From UBA6197 sp047638075 (GTDB lineage Bacteria; Pseudomonadota; Alphaproteobacteria; Rhodobacterales; Rhodobacteraceae): 59,875 nucleotides of DNA. The position numbers were made by a program, and so were the translations under genes. Of this stretch, positions 42,521-51,779 are shown piece by piece. The notes below the pieces were generated by a model that was not told where the DNA came from, made no database searches, and worked only from the letters and a program-made list of their open reading frames with translations. The stretch covers positions 1 through 59,875 of the forward strand of contig NZ_JBLJBV010000028.1 in assembly GCF_047638075.1 (NCBI RefSeq). The letters are read 5' to 3'. Each line of letters starts with the position of its first letter. Position 1 is the first letter of the stretch.

Positions 42521-43312
42521 CTAACGTTGATCAAACACAGCCGGGCGGTTGGCCAGATTGGCGGCGATGACCTCCATCTGATCAGGTTTCCCCACAAGGC
42601 CGGTCTGTTCGCGCGATTCCGCATTCAGCACCGTGGCCGCATCGGCGGTAAGGGCCAGCCCGATCAGGCGCTTGGCCGCGCGAACCGCCGAGGGGCTTTT
42701 GCCCGCGATGGTATGCGCAAGCGCCATCGCGCGGGCCAGCGGATCTGCCGCGATCTCGGTGACGAGGCCCCAGCGTTCGGCCTGGGCGGCGGCGATGGGT
42801 TCGGCGGTGTAGGTCAGGTGGCGGATGACATCGCCGCGCGTCAGTTCCGGCAACAGCACCATACCGCCCATATCGGGGATCAACCCCCATTTCATTTCCA
42901 TCACCGCAAGCCGTGCTTCCGGAGAAGCGACGCGGATATCAGCCCCCAGCGCCAGTTGAAACCCCGCGCCAAAGCATGCGCCATGCAGCGCTGCGATTAC
43001 CGGCACCGGCAAGCTGCGCCAGACCAGCGCAAAGTGCTGAAACCGGTTGGCGTCACCGTGGCTGCGCGGCATGATCAGGCCCTCGGGATTGCTTGCCGCG
43101 AGCATCGCGAAGCTGGCCACATCAAGGCCCGCACAAAAGGCTTTGCCCTCGCCCGAAATCACCACAGCGCGCAGGCCCTCAACCCCGGCCAGATGGTCAC
43201 CCATTGCCAGAACCGCATCCAGCATTTCCATATCGACGGCGTTCATCTTTTCAGGGCGGGACAGGGTAACATGGGCTACACCCTTGTCCATGGTCAGGGT
43301 CACGCGGGTCAT
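42521..43312 (-). CDS. Enoyl-CoA hydratase/isomerase family protein
   Basis: A 263-residue crotonase-fold protein. The oxyanion-hole segments are SGEGKAFCAGLDVASF and ALHGACFGAGFQLALGADIRVA. A glutamate in EARLAVMEMKWGLIPDMGG matches the second catalytic position loosely; the first catalytic glutamate of classical hydratases is replaced by glycine in CFGAGFQ, so hydratase activity is uncertain and isomerase or other chemistry is possible. AGGAGGTGCCG precedes ATG 43312. It is a single gene. Confidence 0.88.
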   Translation of the reverse strand: MTRVTLTMDKGVAHVTLSRPEKMNAVDMEMLDAVLAMGDHLAGVEGLRAVVISGEGKAFCAGLDVASFAMLAASNPEGLIMPRSHGDANRFQHFALVWRSLPVPVIAALHGACFGAGFQLALGADIRVASPEARLAVMEMKWGLIPDMGGMVLLPELTRGDVIRHLTYTAEPIAAAQAERWGLVTEIAADPLARAMALAHTIAGKSPSAVRAAKRLIGLALTADAATVLNAESREQTGLVGKPDQMEVIAANLANRPAVFDQR

Positions 43313-43451
43313 CGGCACCTCCTTTACTGTCGGCCAATGATAGCGGTGGCGGCGCGCCGGGTCACCGCCCTTGCACCGGGCCGTGACGCAAAGTCATGTG
43401 AGCGGCCACGCCCTCTTGCGAGGCGCGGGAATTCGCCTTACGGCTGATGGC

Positions 43452-44558
43452 ATGATCGGCCCACGCTACACGCCCCTTGTTCAGACCCTGCCCGCCTCTG
43501 TGCCCTTCGTCGGCCCCGAGACGCAAGAGCGTTTGCGCGGACGGGCCTTTGCCGCCCGGTTGGGTGCGAATGAAAATGGTTTTGGCCCATCGCCCCGCGC
43601 AGTTGCGGCGATGGCATCGGCGGCCGCCGAAGTCTGGATGTACGGCGACCCGGAAAATCACGATCTGCGCAAGGCGTTGGCGGCGCATCATGGGTGTGGG
43701 CCGCAAAACATCGTTGTGGGCGAAGGCATCGACGGGCTTTTGGGGTATCTCGCGCGGCTGTTGGTGGGGCCGGGCGATGCGGTTGTAACCTCGGACGGGG
43801 CTTATCCCACGTTCAACTATCATGTCGCGGGCTTTGGCGGGCTGCTGCACAAGCTACCCTATAACGGCGACCACGAAGACCCCGAGGCGTTGCTGACCGC
43901 GGCGCACCGGACCGGGGCCAAACTGCTTTATATTGCCAACCCCGACAATCCGATGGGCAGCCACCACCCTGCCGCCACCATTGCCGAGATGGTCGCGCGC
44001 ACACCGCAAGGCACGCTGATCGTGCTGGACGAAGCCTATATCGACCTTGCCCCGAAAGGCACCGCTCCCGATCTTGACCCTGACGATCCAAGGGTCATTC
44101 GCATGCGCACCTTTTCCAAAGGCTATGGCATGGCGGGGGCGCGGGTGGGCTATGCGATCGGGGCGGCACCGCTGATTGCCGCGTTCAACAAGATCCGCAA
44201 CCATTTTGGCATGTGCCGGATCAGTCAGGCGGGGGCGCTGGCGGCGCTGGCTGATCAGGGCTGGCTGGCCCATGTCTGCGCCGAGGTGGCGGGCTCCAGG
44301 CGCCGTCTGGCCGAAATCGCCGTGGCCAACGGGCTGATCCCATTGCCGTCAGCTACCAATTTCGTCACCATGGATTGCGGCGCAGACGGTGCCTTTGCCC
44401 GATCGACGCTGGCCGCACTGACCGCAAACGACATCTTCGCACGGATGCCCTTTATCGCGCCGCAGGACCGTTGCATTCGTGTTTCCTGTGGGCCGGTGGT
44501 AGCGATGGATGCTTTTGCGCACGCACTACCCCTTGCGCTGGCTATCGCTCGCGCCTGA
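43452..44558 (+). CDS. HisC-like class I/II aminotransferase
   Basis: A 368-residue PLP enzyme of the histidinol-phosphate aminotransferase-like group. The PLP lysine is K223 (TFSKGYGMAGARVGY), D193 and Y196 lie in VLDEAYIDL, and the N-terminal part has LGANENGFGPSPRA. Such paralogues may act on histidinol phosphate, aromatic amino acids or other substrates; no other his gene is nearby, so a biosynthetic role is not supported by context. The start ATG 43452 gives the standard family N-terminus but has a poor ribosome site; the frame opens 27 codons earlier. Confidence 0.85.
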   Translation: MIGPRYTPLVQTLPASVPFVGPETQERLRGRAFAARLGANENGFGPSPRAVAAMASAAAEVWMYGDPENHDLRKALAAHHGCGPQNIVVGEGIDGLLGYLARLLVGPGDAVVTSDGAYPTFNYHVAGFGGLLHKLPYNGDHEDPEALLTAAHRTGAKLLYIANPDNPMGSHHPAATIAEMVARTPQGTLIVLDEAYIDLAPKGTAPDLDPDDPRVIRMRTFSKGYGMAGARVGYAIGAAPLIAAFNKIRNHFGMCRISQAGALAALADQGWLAHVCAEVAGSRRRLAEIAVANGLIPLPSATNFVTMDCGADGAFARSTLAALTANDIFARMPFIAPQDRCIRVSCGPVVAMDAFAHALPLALAIARA

Positions 44559-44594
44559 ATGTGGGGGGCTTGGCCGGGTCGCTTTGAAGTGCCG

Positions 44595-45329
44595 TCAACC
44601 CCGGCCGACAAAGGGCATTGTCGTCGCCATAACGGTCATCCGCAGCACATTCGCCCCCGCAGGCAGGCTGGCCATATGCAACACCGCACTGGCCACATCG
44701 GCCACCTCCATCATCGGTTCCGGGCGGATACTGCCATCGGCCTGGGGCACGCCCTTTTCCATCCGGGCCGCGAGGTCAGTACGCACGTTGCCGATGTCAA
44801 TCTGGCCCGCCGCAATGCCGTAGGGCCGCCCGTCAAGCGCGAGGCTTTTGGTCAACCCGGTCACCGCATGTTTGCTGGCCGTATAGCATACCGAACCGGG
44901 GCGCGGCGTCGTCGCCGCGATCGAGCCATTGTTGATGATCCGGCCACCTTGCGGGTCTTGGGTGCGCATCTGCGAAAAAGCGGCCCGCGCAGATAGAAAC
45001 ATCCCCGTCAAGTTCACATCCAGCGTGCGTTGCCACTGCTCCAGACTGATTTCATCAATCAATGCGCCGGGGGGAAAGCTGCCTGCGTTGTTGAACAAGA
45101 CATCAACCCGACCAAATCTTGCCACTGTGCTTGCAAAGGCATTCGCAACGGCCGCTTCATCGGTAATATCGCACGGCAGCGCCAAGCCATCAGACTGCCC
45201 GCCTGCAATTTCCTCCAACAGATCCGCCCGCCGTGCCAAAAGTGCCACCTGCCAGCCGCTTGCCAACGCGCGTTCGGCGACCGCACGGCCAATACCGGAA
45301 CTGGCGCCGGTAATCACCATGACCCCCAT
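44595..45329 (-). CDS. Short-chain dehydrogenase/reductase
   Basis: A 244-residue classical SDR. The NAD(P)-binding motif is T7-GASSGIG, NNAG lies at 80-83, the catalytic triad is S136, Y149 and K153 (CYTASK), and the following ITxG-like region reads AAGQIDIGNV. An arginine pair (ARR at 32-34) at the end of strand 2 hints at NADPH preference. It starts one base inside the stop of the small Lrp-like gene (TGATG), so the two are cotranscribed. The substrate is unknown. Confidence 0.9.
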   Translation of the reverse strand: MGVMVITGASSGIGRAVAERALASGWQVALLARRADLLEEIAGGQSDGLALPCDITDEAAVANAFASTVARFGRVDVLFNNAGSFPPGALIDEISLEQWQRTLDVNLTGMFLSARAAFSQMRTQDPQGGRIINNGSIAATTPRPGSVCYTASKHAVTGLTKSLALDGRPYGIAAGQIDIGNVRTDLAARMEKGVPQADGSIRPEPMMEVADVASAVLHMASLPAGANVLRMTVMATTMPFVGRG

Positions 45330-45565
45330 CAGAATGCCCGGAACGTCATTGTGGTCAGTGTCCGGCTGATTCCCGGAATATCGAACAACGCCTTGGTCAG
45401 GAACTGCCCCACATCCTCGTCTTCGGGGATGTAGACCTTGGCAATAAGATCATATTCGCCCGAGGTTGAATAAAGCTCACTTACCACCTCGCGGTCATAG
45501 ACGGCATCGGCCACCTCGTAGGTCTTGCCCGGTTGGCACCGAAATTGAACGAAAACGCAGCGCAT
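45329..45565 (-). CDS. Stand-alone Lrp/AsnC ligand-binding (RAM) domain protein
   Basis: A 78-residue protein consisting only of the Lrp C-terminal ligand domain: MRCVFVQFRCQPGKTYEVADAV, then YSTSGEYDLIAKVYIPEDEDVGQFL and a final ISRTLTTMTFRAF. It lacks a helix-turn-helix, so it cannot bind DNA by itself. Stand-alone RAM proteins may bind amino acids or mix with full-length Lrp proteins. GGGGAGGGTGCGG precedes ATG 45565; a 17-codon longer frame is less likely. It is coupled to the SDR gene downstream. Confidence 0.88.
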   Translation of the reverse strand: MRCVFVQFRCQPGKTYEVADAVYDREVVSELYSTSGEYDLIAKVYIPEDEDVGQFLTKALFDIPGISRTLTTMTFRAF

Positions 45566-45645
45566 CCGCACCCTCCCCTGAAACGATCGCCCCAAGACTA
45601 GGCCGCCCGGCCGCACCTTTAAAGCCCCAGCCTTCTTTTTGAGGA

Positions 45646-47196
45646 TTAATCTTCGTCGGGGGCCAACGACAAGGGGGCAGTGCCCCGCGGCAGGTCATCG
45701 GTCGAAAGCGGCGCCAAGGGACGCGCAAGACGATTTTTCACAACCCAAAGCAGGCGATGCTGCGCACGGGTGATGGCGACATAGGCGAGGCGCTTCCAGA
45801 GGGGGATTCCCGCTTCGGTGCGGCCCGCGCGGTAGGCGGCGTAAAGGTCAGGGGCAAAGACCTGCACATTTTCCCACTGCGAACCCTGCGCCTTATGGAT
45901 GGTCACCGCCGCGCCGTGCAGAAAGGCGGCCCCCATCCGCGCGGCAAACGGAATGAAGGGTTCTTCCTGATCCGGGATTTCGATCTTGATGATCGAGGCC
46001 GCCGAGATCCGCGGATCTTCGGCACCAATGACATGCAGCCGCGAAAATCCCGGCTTCTTGCCGGGGCCAAGGTAGATGACTTGCGCCCCTTTGATCAGGC
46101 CGCGGGCCTCCAGGTCGATGCGTTTCTTGCGGTGTTTGAGCGGCAGTTCGATCCCGTCGCAAATCAACGGCTCGCCGGGCAAAAGCACATCGGCGGGGGC
46201 CAGGTGGGCGTTGCGGAACGCCTGAATCAGCCTGATCCGCGTTGCATTGCGCCAGACCAGCACCGGGCTGCGCGCCATCAAGTCGCTTTCCACCCGTTCG
46301 GCCCAGACCACGCGGTCATCGCACCGCGCGGCCTCTTCTACCATCCGCTCGAATGCCTCGAAGGTCAGGGAATCATCTCCCAGCGCATGGGCAAGGTCAA
46401 GGATCGGGCTATCCTGCGTCTGGCGGTGGATACGGTGCAGGATCAGCTTTTTCTCGGCGCCCAGGCGCTCAAACACCATCTCGCCCGATTGGTTGACCGG
46501 GGCCAACTGCGCCGGATCGCCAAACAGCACAAGGGTGGGAAAGATTTCGCGCAGATCATCGAACTGGCGCTCATCCAGCATCGAGGATTCATCGACAAAC
46601 CCAATATCAAGCGGGTCTTCACGCCGCTTCCACCCCTGAATGAAGTCTGACCCGCGCAAACCAGCCGAGGCCAGTGCACCGGGGATGGATTTGACCTGAT
46701 CGTAAAATGCCTTGGCCCGGTCCAGTGCCTCTTCGGTCAGCCCGTTGATCCCCAGACCATCCAGCGTGGGGCGCGTGCCCTGCCCTGCCAGCCATTCGGC
46801 AATGCGCTCATACTGCGGGTCATAAACCGGCGTATACAAGATACGGTGAATGGTCGTCGCTGGCACGCCCCGATTGCGCAGCACGGAGGCGGCTTTGTTG
46901 GTCGGGGCCAAAATTGCCAGTGTGCGTTTATCCTTGCGCTTCTTGCTTTCGTAATCGCCCGAAACGGTTTCGACGCCCGCCGCCTCCAACGCCTTGTATA
47001 GCGCGGCCAGCAGCATCGTTTTGCCCGACCCCGCCTTGCCGATCACCGACAAGACGCGGTTTCCGCCGCCGTCGGGCATGGTCGTGGCCTCGGTCAGGTC
47101 CACCCCTGCTGCGGACAGCGCGTCGGCAACCCGGTCCCAAGCCTCGGCCTGATCTTCGGAAAACACAATCGCGGGGGGGGACGGGGTATGGTTCAT
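45646..47196 (-). CDS. RecD-like superfamily 1 DNA helicase
   Basis: A 516-residue helicase. Walker A is G53-KAGSGKT, motif Ia is ILAPTNKAA, Walker B is GFVDESSMLDE, motif III is LVLFGDPAQLAPV, motif IV-like HRIHRQ follows, and motifs V/VI are TIHKAQGSQW and VAITRAQHRLLWV. This order fits short RecD2/Dda-type 5'-3' helicases without the RecD N-terminal domain. No recB or recC is present. The start is ATG 47196; an extension of 44 codons overlaps the region upstream of the divergent VOC gene and is rejected. Role in repair or replication restart is inferred. Confidence 0.88.
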   Translation of the reverse strand: MNHTPSPPAIVFSEDQAEAWDRVADALSAAGVDLTEATTMPDGGGNRVLSVIGKAGSGKTMLLAALYKALEAAGVETVSGDYESKKRKDKRTLAILAPTNKAASVLRNRGVPATTIHRILYTPVYDPQYERIAEWLAGQGTRPTLDGLGINGLTEEALDRAKAFYDQVKSIPGALASAGLRGSDFIQGWKRREDPLDIGFVDESSMLDERQFDDLREIFPTLVLFGDPAQLAPVNQSGEMVFERLGAEKKLILHRIHRQTQDSPILDLAHALGDDSLTFEAFERMVEEAARCDDRVVWAERVESDLMARSPVLVWRNATRIRLIQAFRNAHLAPADVLLPGEPLICDGIELPLKHRKKRIDLEARGLIKGAQVIYLGPGKKPGFSRLHVIGAEDPRISAASIIKIEIPDQEEPFIPFAARMGAAFLHGAAVTIHKAQGSQWENVQVFAPDLYAAYRAGRTEAGIPLWKRLAYVAITRAQHRLLWVVKNRLARPLAPLSTDDLPRGTAPLSLAPDED

Positions 47197-47314
47197 GGCT
47201 GCAACCTTAAAGCCCGGCGCGGCAAGGCGAAAGAGGCGCGAGGCCACGCGCGCCAAAGGTTTTGCTACTGCCTCAAACCGTGGCACACTGGCCGCATCAA
47301 CATGGAGAGAGGCA

Positions 47315-47725
47315 ATGAAACCTGCCACGGCCCTGCTGGAAACCGCAATCTACGCCAAGGATATTGACGCCGCCGAGGCGTTTTACCGCGATGTCTTTGG
47401 CCTGACGGTGGTGTCAAAGGCGGATGATCGCCTGGTGTTCCTGCGTTGCGGCACCCAGATGCTTTTGGTGTTCAATCCCGCATTTTCAGCGCACGAAGAT
47501 CCCGCCATCGCCATTCCGCGCCACGGCGCAACAGGGGCGGGGCATTTTTGCTTTCGCGCGCAGGATGCCACAGAGGTCGGCCAATGGCGTGACCATTTTC
47601 GCAGTCTGGGGATTGCGGTTGAACACTACCACATCTGGCCCAACGGCGCCCATTCCGTCTATATCCGCGACCCGGCCGGAAACTCGGTCGAGGTGGGTGA
47701 AGTCAAGCTATGGGATCTGGAGTGA
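47315..47725 (+). CDS. VOC (glyoxalase/bleomycin-resistance) family protein
   Basis: A 136-residue protein with the paired beta-alpha-beta-beta-beta units of the VOC superfamily. The first unit contains LLETAIYAKDIDAAEAFYRDVFGL and the second has GAGHFCFRAQD and SVYIRDPAGNSVEVGE, with likely metal ligands H125-equivalent and the E of SVEVGE. Members include glyoxalases, dioxygenases and drug-binding proteins, so a specific activity cannot be assigned. GAGAGAGG precedes the ATG. It is divergent from the helicase gene. Confidence 0.88.
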   Translation: MKPATALLETAIYAKDIDAAEAFYRDVFGLTVVSKADDRLVFLRCGTQMLLVFNPAFSAHEDPAIAIPRHGATGAGHFCFRAQDATEVGQWRDHFRSLGIAVEHYHIWPNGAHSVYIRDPAGNSVEVGEVKLWDLE

Positions 47726-47777
47726 TCGCAACATGGCAAACCCGCGCCAGAGGTCTGACGCGGGCCTGCACTGACGC

Positions 47778-49070
47778 TCAGGGCTTGGGGCTGGCTTCCA
47801 GCGCATCGTCAAAGGTGCGCAGACCGGCACGCGGAGATTGCACCAGAACCGCCATATTGCCGGGTTTATGCTGATTCTTGTACATTTTCATATGCGCCGA
47901 GGGGATTTCGGCCCATGGGAAAACTTCGCTCATACAAGGGTCCAGCCGGCGTTCCAGCATTAGTTTATTGGCCGCCGACGCCTGCTTGAGGTTGGCGAAA
48001 TGGCTGCCCTGCACACGTTTTTGGTGCATCCACAGATAGCGCACATCAAACGTCAGGTTAAACCCGGTGGTGCCTGCGCAGATCACCACCATGCCGCCGC
48101 GCTTGACCACAAACACCGAAACGGGGAATGTTGCCTCGCCCGGATGTTCAAACACCATATCGACGTTGTTGCCCTTGCCGGTGATGTCCCAGATCGCCGC
48201 GCCAAATTTGCGCGCTTCCTTGAACCAGGCGGCGTATTCGGGGGTATTGACCGTGGGCATCTGCCCCCAACAATTGAAATCCTTGCGGTTGATGACCCCT
48301 TTGGCCCCCAACCCCATGACGAAATCGCGTTTATCCTCTTCCGAGATCACGCCAATCGCATTTGCCCCCGCCGCATTGATCAACTGGATCGCATAGGAGC
48401 CAAGCCCCCCTGAGGACCCCCAGACCAGCACATTATCACCGGGTTTAAGGATATGCGGCCGGTGGCCAAACAGCATCCGGTAAGCGGTGGCCAGCGTCAG
48501 CGTATAGCAGGCACTTTCCTCCCACGTCAGATGTTTTGGCCGCGCCATCAACTGCTGCGCCTGCACGCGGGTGAACTGCGCGAACGATCCGTCGGGGGTC
48601 TCATAGCCCCAGATCCGCTGGCTGGGCGAAAACATCGGGTCGCCGCCGTTGCATTCTTCGTCGTCGCCATCGTCCTGATTGCAGTGGATCACCACTTCAT
48701 CACCGACTTTCCAGCGCTTTACCTTGTCACCCACAGCCCAAACGATGCCCGCGGCATCTGAACCGGCAATGTGGTAGGGTTGCTTGTGGCCATCAAACGG
48801 GCTGATCGGAATACCCAGACCGGCCCAGATACCGTTGTAATTGACCCCGGCGGCCATCACCAGAACCAGCACTTCCTGACTGTCGATCGTGGGGGTGTCC
48901 ACGACCTCGACCTGCATGGCCTTGTCGGGCTCGCCGTGGCGTTCACGACGGATCGCCCACGCATACATCGACTTTGGCACATGCCCCAGGGGCGGCATTT
49001 CACCAACCTCGTAGAGGTCTTTTTGTGGCGCGTCGTAGGGCGCAATCCCGGTTTTGATGTCCAGAGCCAT
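47778..49070 (-). CDS. ccr: Crotonyl-CoA carboxylase/reductase
   Basis: A 430-residue medium-chain dehydrogenase/reductase that carboxylates and reduces crotonyl-CoA to ethylmalonyl-CoA with NADPH, the key step of the ethylmalonyl-CoA pathway for acetate assimilation. NADPH binding is seen as VLVWGSSGGLGSYAIQL. Family-specific stretches are MYAWAIRRERHGEPDKAMQ at the N-terminus, HCNQDDGDDEECNGGDPM and YLWMHQKRVQGSHFANL. GGAGGCCCGC precedes ATG 49070. The ethylmalonyl-CoA mutase gene lies 0.7 kb away in the opposite direction, with a small secreted protein gene between. Confidence 0.96.
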   Translation of the reverse strand: MALDIKTGIAPYDAPQKDLYEVGEMPPLGHVPKSMYAWAIRRERHGEPDKAMQVEVVDTPTIDSQEVLVLVMAAGVNYNGIWAGLGIPISPFDGHKQPYHIAGSDAAGIVWAVGDKVKRWKVGDEVVIHCNQDDGDDEECNGGDPMFSPSQRIWGYETPDGSFAQFTRVQAQQLMARPKHLTWEESACYTLTLATAYRMLFGHRPHILKPGDNVLVWGSSGGLGSYAIQLINAAGANAIGVISEEDKRDFVMGLGAKGVINRKDFNCWGQMPTVNTPEYAAWFKEARKFGAAIWDITGKGNNVDMVFEHPGEATFPVSVFVVKRGGMVVICAGTTGFNLTFDVRYLWMHQKRVQGSHFANLKQASAANKLMLERRLDPCMSEVFPWAEIPSAHMKMYKNQHKPGNMAVLVQSPRAGLRTFDDALEASPKP

Positions 49071-49179
49071 GCGGGCCTCCTGTCTGCTGTTGCCGCACCG
49101 CAGAATCGGCGGGCTTTGACCTAGGGAATACGTTTCACCGCGCAACAATGCAATACGAAACGCGACATTTTTGTAATTA

Positions 49180-49222
49180 TATGACCCCGCAAGCGCAGCA
49201 TTCTGGGCGAAACGGGGTCATA
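49180..49222. promoter_or_regulatory. 10-bp inverted repeat TATGACCCCG...CGGGGTCATA
   Basis: The arms are 49180-49189 and 49213-49222 with a 23-base spacer. It lies 110 bases upstream of ccr and 18 bases after the stop of the small secreted protein gene, so it could be an operator of ccr or a weak terminator of the small gene. Confidence 0.5.
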
Positions 49223-49239
49223 CAGATGTGCAAAGGGAC

Positions 49240-49572
49240 TTATTTGAAGGTCAACTCACCTGTAGTGCAGGCGTCGAAACCCTCTTCGATGACCTCATCA
49301 CCGTCTTCGAACACGGCCCGCAGATCAAAGATGCAGTAGTTGCTCGCATCATCAAAGTTGATTGTCACCGTGTCATTCGGCCCCAGCACCTCATCGCCAA
49401 GAATATCTTCCTCCCAGGAATCGCTACCGGAATTTGAGCCGTAAAACTCAATAATGGTGTAATTCGTCATATTGGTGACGTTGACCTTGCGGTTCGCAGC
49501 CACTGCCGGACACGCCAGCGAAATCGTCAAAAGCACCGCAATGGCGGACGTGGAAATATAGGTCAGTTTCAT
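49240..49572 (-). CDS. Small secreted protein, unknown function
   Basis: A 110-residue protein with a typical signal peptide (MKLTYISTSAIAVLLTISL, cleavage after PAVAA). The mature part of about 85 residues is acidic and contains two cysteines that could form a disulfide (SNYCIFDLRA and FDACTTGE). The pattern LGPNDTVTINFDD and AVFEDGDEVIEEG suggests a compact beta-sandwich; I recall similar uncharacterised periplasmic proteins but no named family. AGGGTATGAA precedes ATG 49572. It lies between ccr and ecm but is not obviously part of that pathway. Confidence 0.75.
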   Translation of the reverse strand: MKLTYISTSAIAVLLTISLACPAVAANRKVNVTNMTNYTIIEFYGSNSGSDSWEEDILGDEVLGPNDTVTINFDDASNYCIFDLRAVFEDGDEVIEEGFDACTTGELTFK

Positions 49573-49786
49573 TTCATACCCTGTAAACAACCATTCGCCC
49601 TGACGCATGCCAAGGCGCGCGCACCCTGCCCGAGCGCCCGATGATTTGGCAACATCTATTGCGCACGGCAGAACTATTGCCCGGCATATCTTATAATGCC
49701 GCATCGCAGCGAATTGACAGCGACACATTCTTCCGCATAACTCAGCAGTAACCGCAACTTTCTTGCGACAGGAATCGGAGACCGCC

Positions 49787-51772
49787 ATGACTGACGCCGC
49801 CCCCAAAGCCGCACCCGCCAAGGATAAACCCTGGCTTTTTCGGACCTACGCGGGCCATTCCACGGCGGAAAAGTCAAACACGCTTTACCGGGGGAACCTG
49901 GCCAAGGGGCAGACAGGCCTGTCCGTCGCCTTCGATCTGCCCACCCAGACCGGGTATGACAGCGATCATATCCTGTCGCGTGGTGAGGTTGGCAAGGTCG
50001 GCGTGCCGATCTGCCATCTGGGCGATATGCGCACGCTGTTCGATCAGATCCCGCTGGACCGGATGAACACCTCAATGACAATCAACGCCACGGCACCATG
50101 GCTTTTGGCCCTATATATCGCCGTGGCCGAGGAACAGGGCGCCGATATTCACGCCCTGCAAGGCACGGTGCAAAACGATCTGGTGAAAGAGTATCTGTCG
50201 CGCGGCACCTATATCTGCCCGCCAAAACCATCGCTGACCATGATCACCGATGTTGCGGCCTATACCGCCCGTCACCTGCCCAAATGGAACCCGATGAACG
50301 TCTGTTCCTATCACCTGCAAGAGGCGGGGGCGACACCGGAACAGGAACTGGCCTTTGCGCTTGCCACCGGCGTGGCGGTGCTGGACGATCTGAAGGGCAA
50401 AATCGCCCCGGCCGAATTTCCCGCAATGGTGGGGCGAATTTCGTTTTTCGTGAACGCGGGCATCCGCTTCGTGACCGAACTTTGCAAGATGCGCGCCTTT
50501 ACCGAACTGTGGGACGAAATCTGCCGCGAGCGTTACAATATCGAAGAGGAAAAATACCGGCGTTTTCGTTACGGCGTGCAGGTCAACAGCCTTGGCCTGA
50601 CCGAACAACAACCCGAAAACAACGTCTACCGGATCCTGATCGAGATGTTGGCGGTAACGTTGTCGAAGAACGCCCGCGCCCGCGCGGTGCAGCTTCCGGC
50701 ATGGAACGAGGCTTTGGGCCTGCCGCGCCCTTGGGATCAGCAATGGTCGCTTAGAATGCAGCAGATCATGGCCTATGAAACCGACCTGCTGGAATACGGC
50801 GACCTGTTTGATGGCAACCCGGTAATCACCGCCAAAGTCGAAGCGTTGAAAACGGGCGCCCGTGAAGAGCTGGCCACGCTTGACGGAATGGGCGGTGCAA
50901 TTGCCGCCATCGACTACATGAAGGGCCGCTTGGTGGAAAGCAACGCCGCGCGGCTGGGCCGGATTGAGACGAATGAGACCGTGGTTGTCGGGGTGAACCG
51001 CTGGCAACAGGGTGAGCCGTCGCCGCTGACGGCGGGCGATGGCGCCATCATGGTGGTGGAACCGGGCGTCGAAGACGACCAGATCGGGCGGCTGAATACC
51101 TGGCGTGCGACGCGCGATGCCAAGGGCGTAGCCGCAGCGCTGACCGCCCTTCGGGCCGCAGCGACTGCGGGTGAAAACATCATGCCCCCCTCGATTGCCG
51201 CCGCCAAGGCCGGGGTGACGACAGGCGAATGGGCTGGCGTCATGCGCCAGGTTCATGGCGAATACCGTGGCCCTACAGGCGTGTCGCGCAACCCCTCCAA
51301 CCGCACCGAGGGGCTTGAGGAAATCCGCGCCGCCGTTGATGTCGCCTCATCGAAACTGGGGCGGCGGCTGAAATTTCTGGTTGGCAAGCCGGGGCTTGAC
51401 GGCCACTCCAACGGCGCTGAACAAATCGCCTTTCGTGCCCGTGATTGTGGCATGGATATCACCTATGACGGGATCCGCCTGACCCCCGAACAGATTGTCG
51501 CCAAGGCGATCGAAGATGAGGCTCATGTGGTAGGCATCTCAATCCTGTCAGGGTCGCACATTCCGTTGGTCGAAGAATTGATGACCCGAATGCACGACGC
51601 CGGGCTGAGCCATATACCTGTCGTCGTCGGCGGCATCATCCCCGAGGAAGACGCCGAAAAATTGCTCGGTTTCGGCGTTATCCGTGTTTACACGCCCAAG
51701 GATTTCGAACTCAACCGGATCATGATGGACATCGTTGCCCTTGCTGTACCTGCGTCAATTGCGGCACAGTAG
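49787..51772 (+). CDS. ecm: Ethylmalonyl-CoA mutase
   Basis: A 661-residue B12-dependent mutase converting ethylmalonyl-CoA to methylsuccinyl-CoA. The N-terminal barrel begins PWLFRTYAGHSTAEKSNTLYR, followed by FDLPTQTGYDSDH. The C-terminal cobalamin domain has the DxHxxG motif in GLDGHSNGAEQ, then GISILSGSHIPL and VVGGIIPEEDAEKL. The YAGHSTAEKSN and TQTGYDSDH forms, from memory, separate this enzyme from methylmalonyl-CoA mutase, and ccr nearby supports it. The start ATG 49787 has GGAATCGGAG upstream. A 32-bp inverted repeat follows the stop. Confidence 0.94.
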   Translation: MTDAAPKAAPAKDKPWLFRTYAGHSTAEKSNTLYRGNLAKGQTGLSVAFDLPTQTGYDSDHILSRGEVGKVGVPICHLGDMRTLFDQIPLDRMNTSMTINATAPWLLALYIAVAEEQGADIHALQGTVQNDLVKEYLSRGTYICPPKPSLTMITDVAAYTARHLPKWNPMNVCSYHLQEAGATPEQELAFALATGVAVLDDLKGKIAPAEFPAMVGRISFFVNAGIRFVTELCKMRAFTELWDEICRERYNIEEEKYRRFRYGVQVNSLGLTEQQPENNVYRILIEMLAVTLSKNARARAVQLPAWNEALGLPRPWDQQWSLRMQQIMAYETDLLEYGDLFDGNPVITAKVEALKTGAREELATLDGMGGAIAAIDYMKGRLVESNAARLGRIETNETVVVGVNRWQQGEPSPLTAGDGAIMVVEPGVEDDQIGRLNTWRATRDAKGVAAALTALRAAATAGENIMPPSIAAAKAGVTTGEWAGVMRQVHGEYRGPTGVSRNPSNRTEGLEEIRAAVDVASSKLGRRLKFLVGKPGLDGHSNGAEQIAFRARDCGMDITYDGIRLTPEQIVAKAIEDEAHVVGISILSGSHIPLVEELMTRMHDAGLSHIPVVVGGIIPEEDAEKLLGFGVIRVYTPKDFELNRIMMDIVALAVPASIAAQ

Positions 51773-51779
51773 CTATGCT

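Noticed and set aside
45646..47196. Phage-defence helicase system
   Set aside because: The helicase has no neighbouring nuclease or other defence-type gene; a repair role is simpler.
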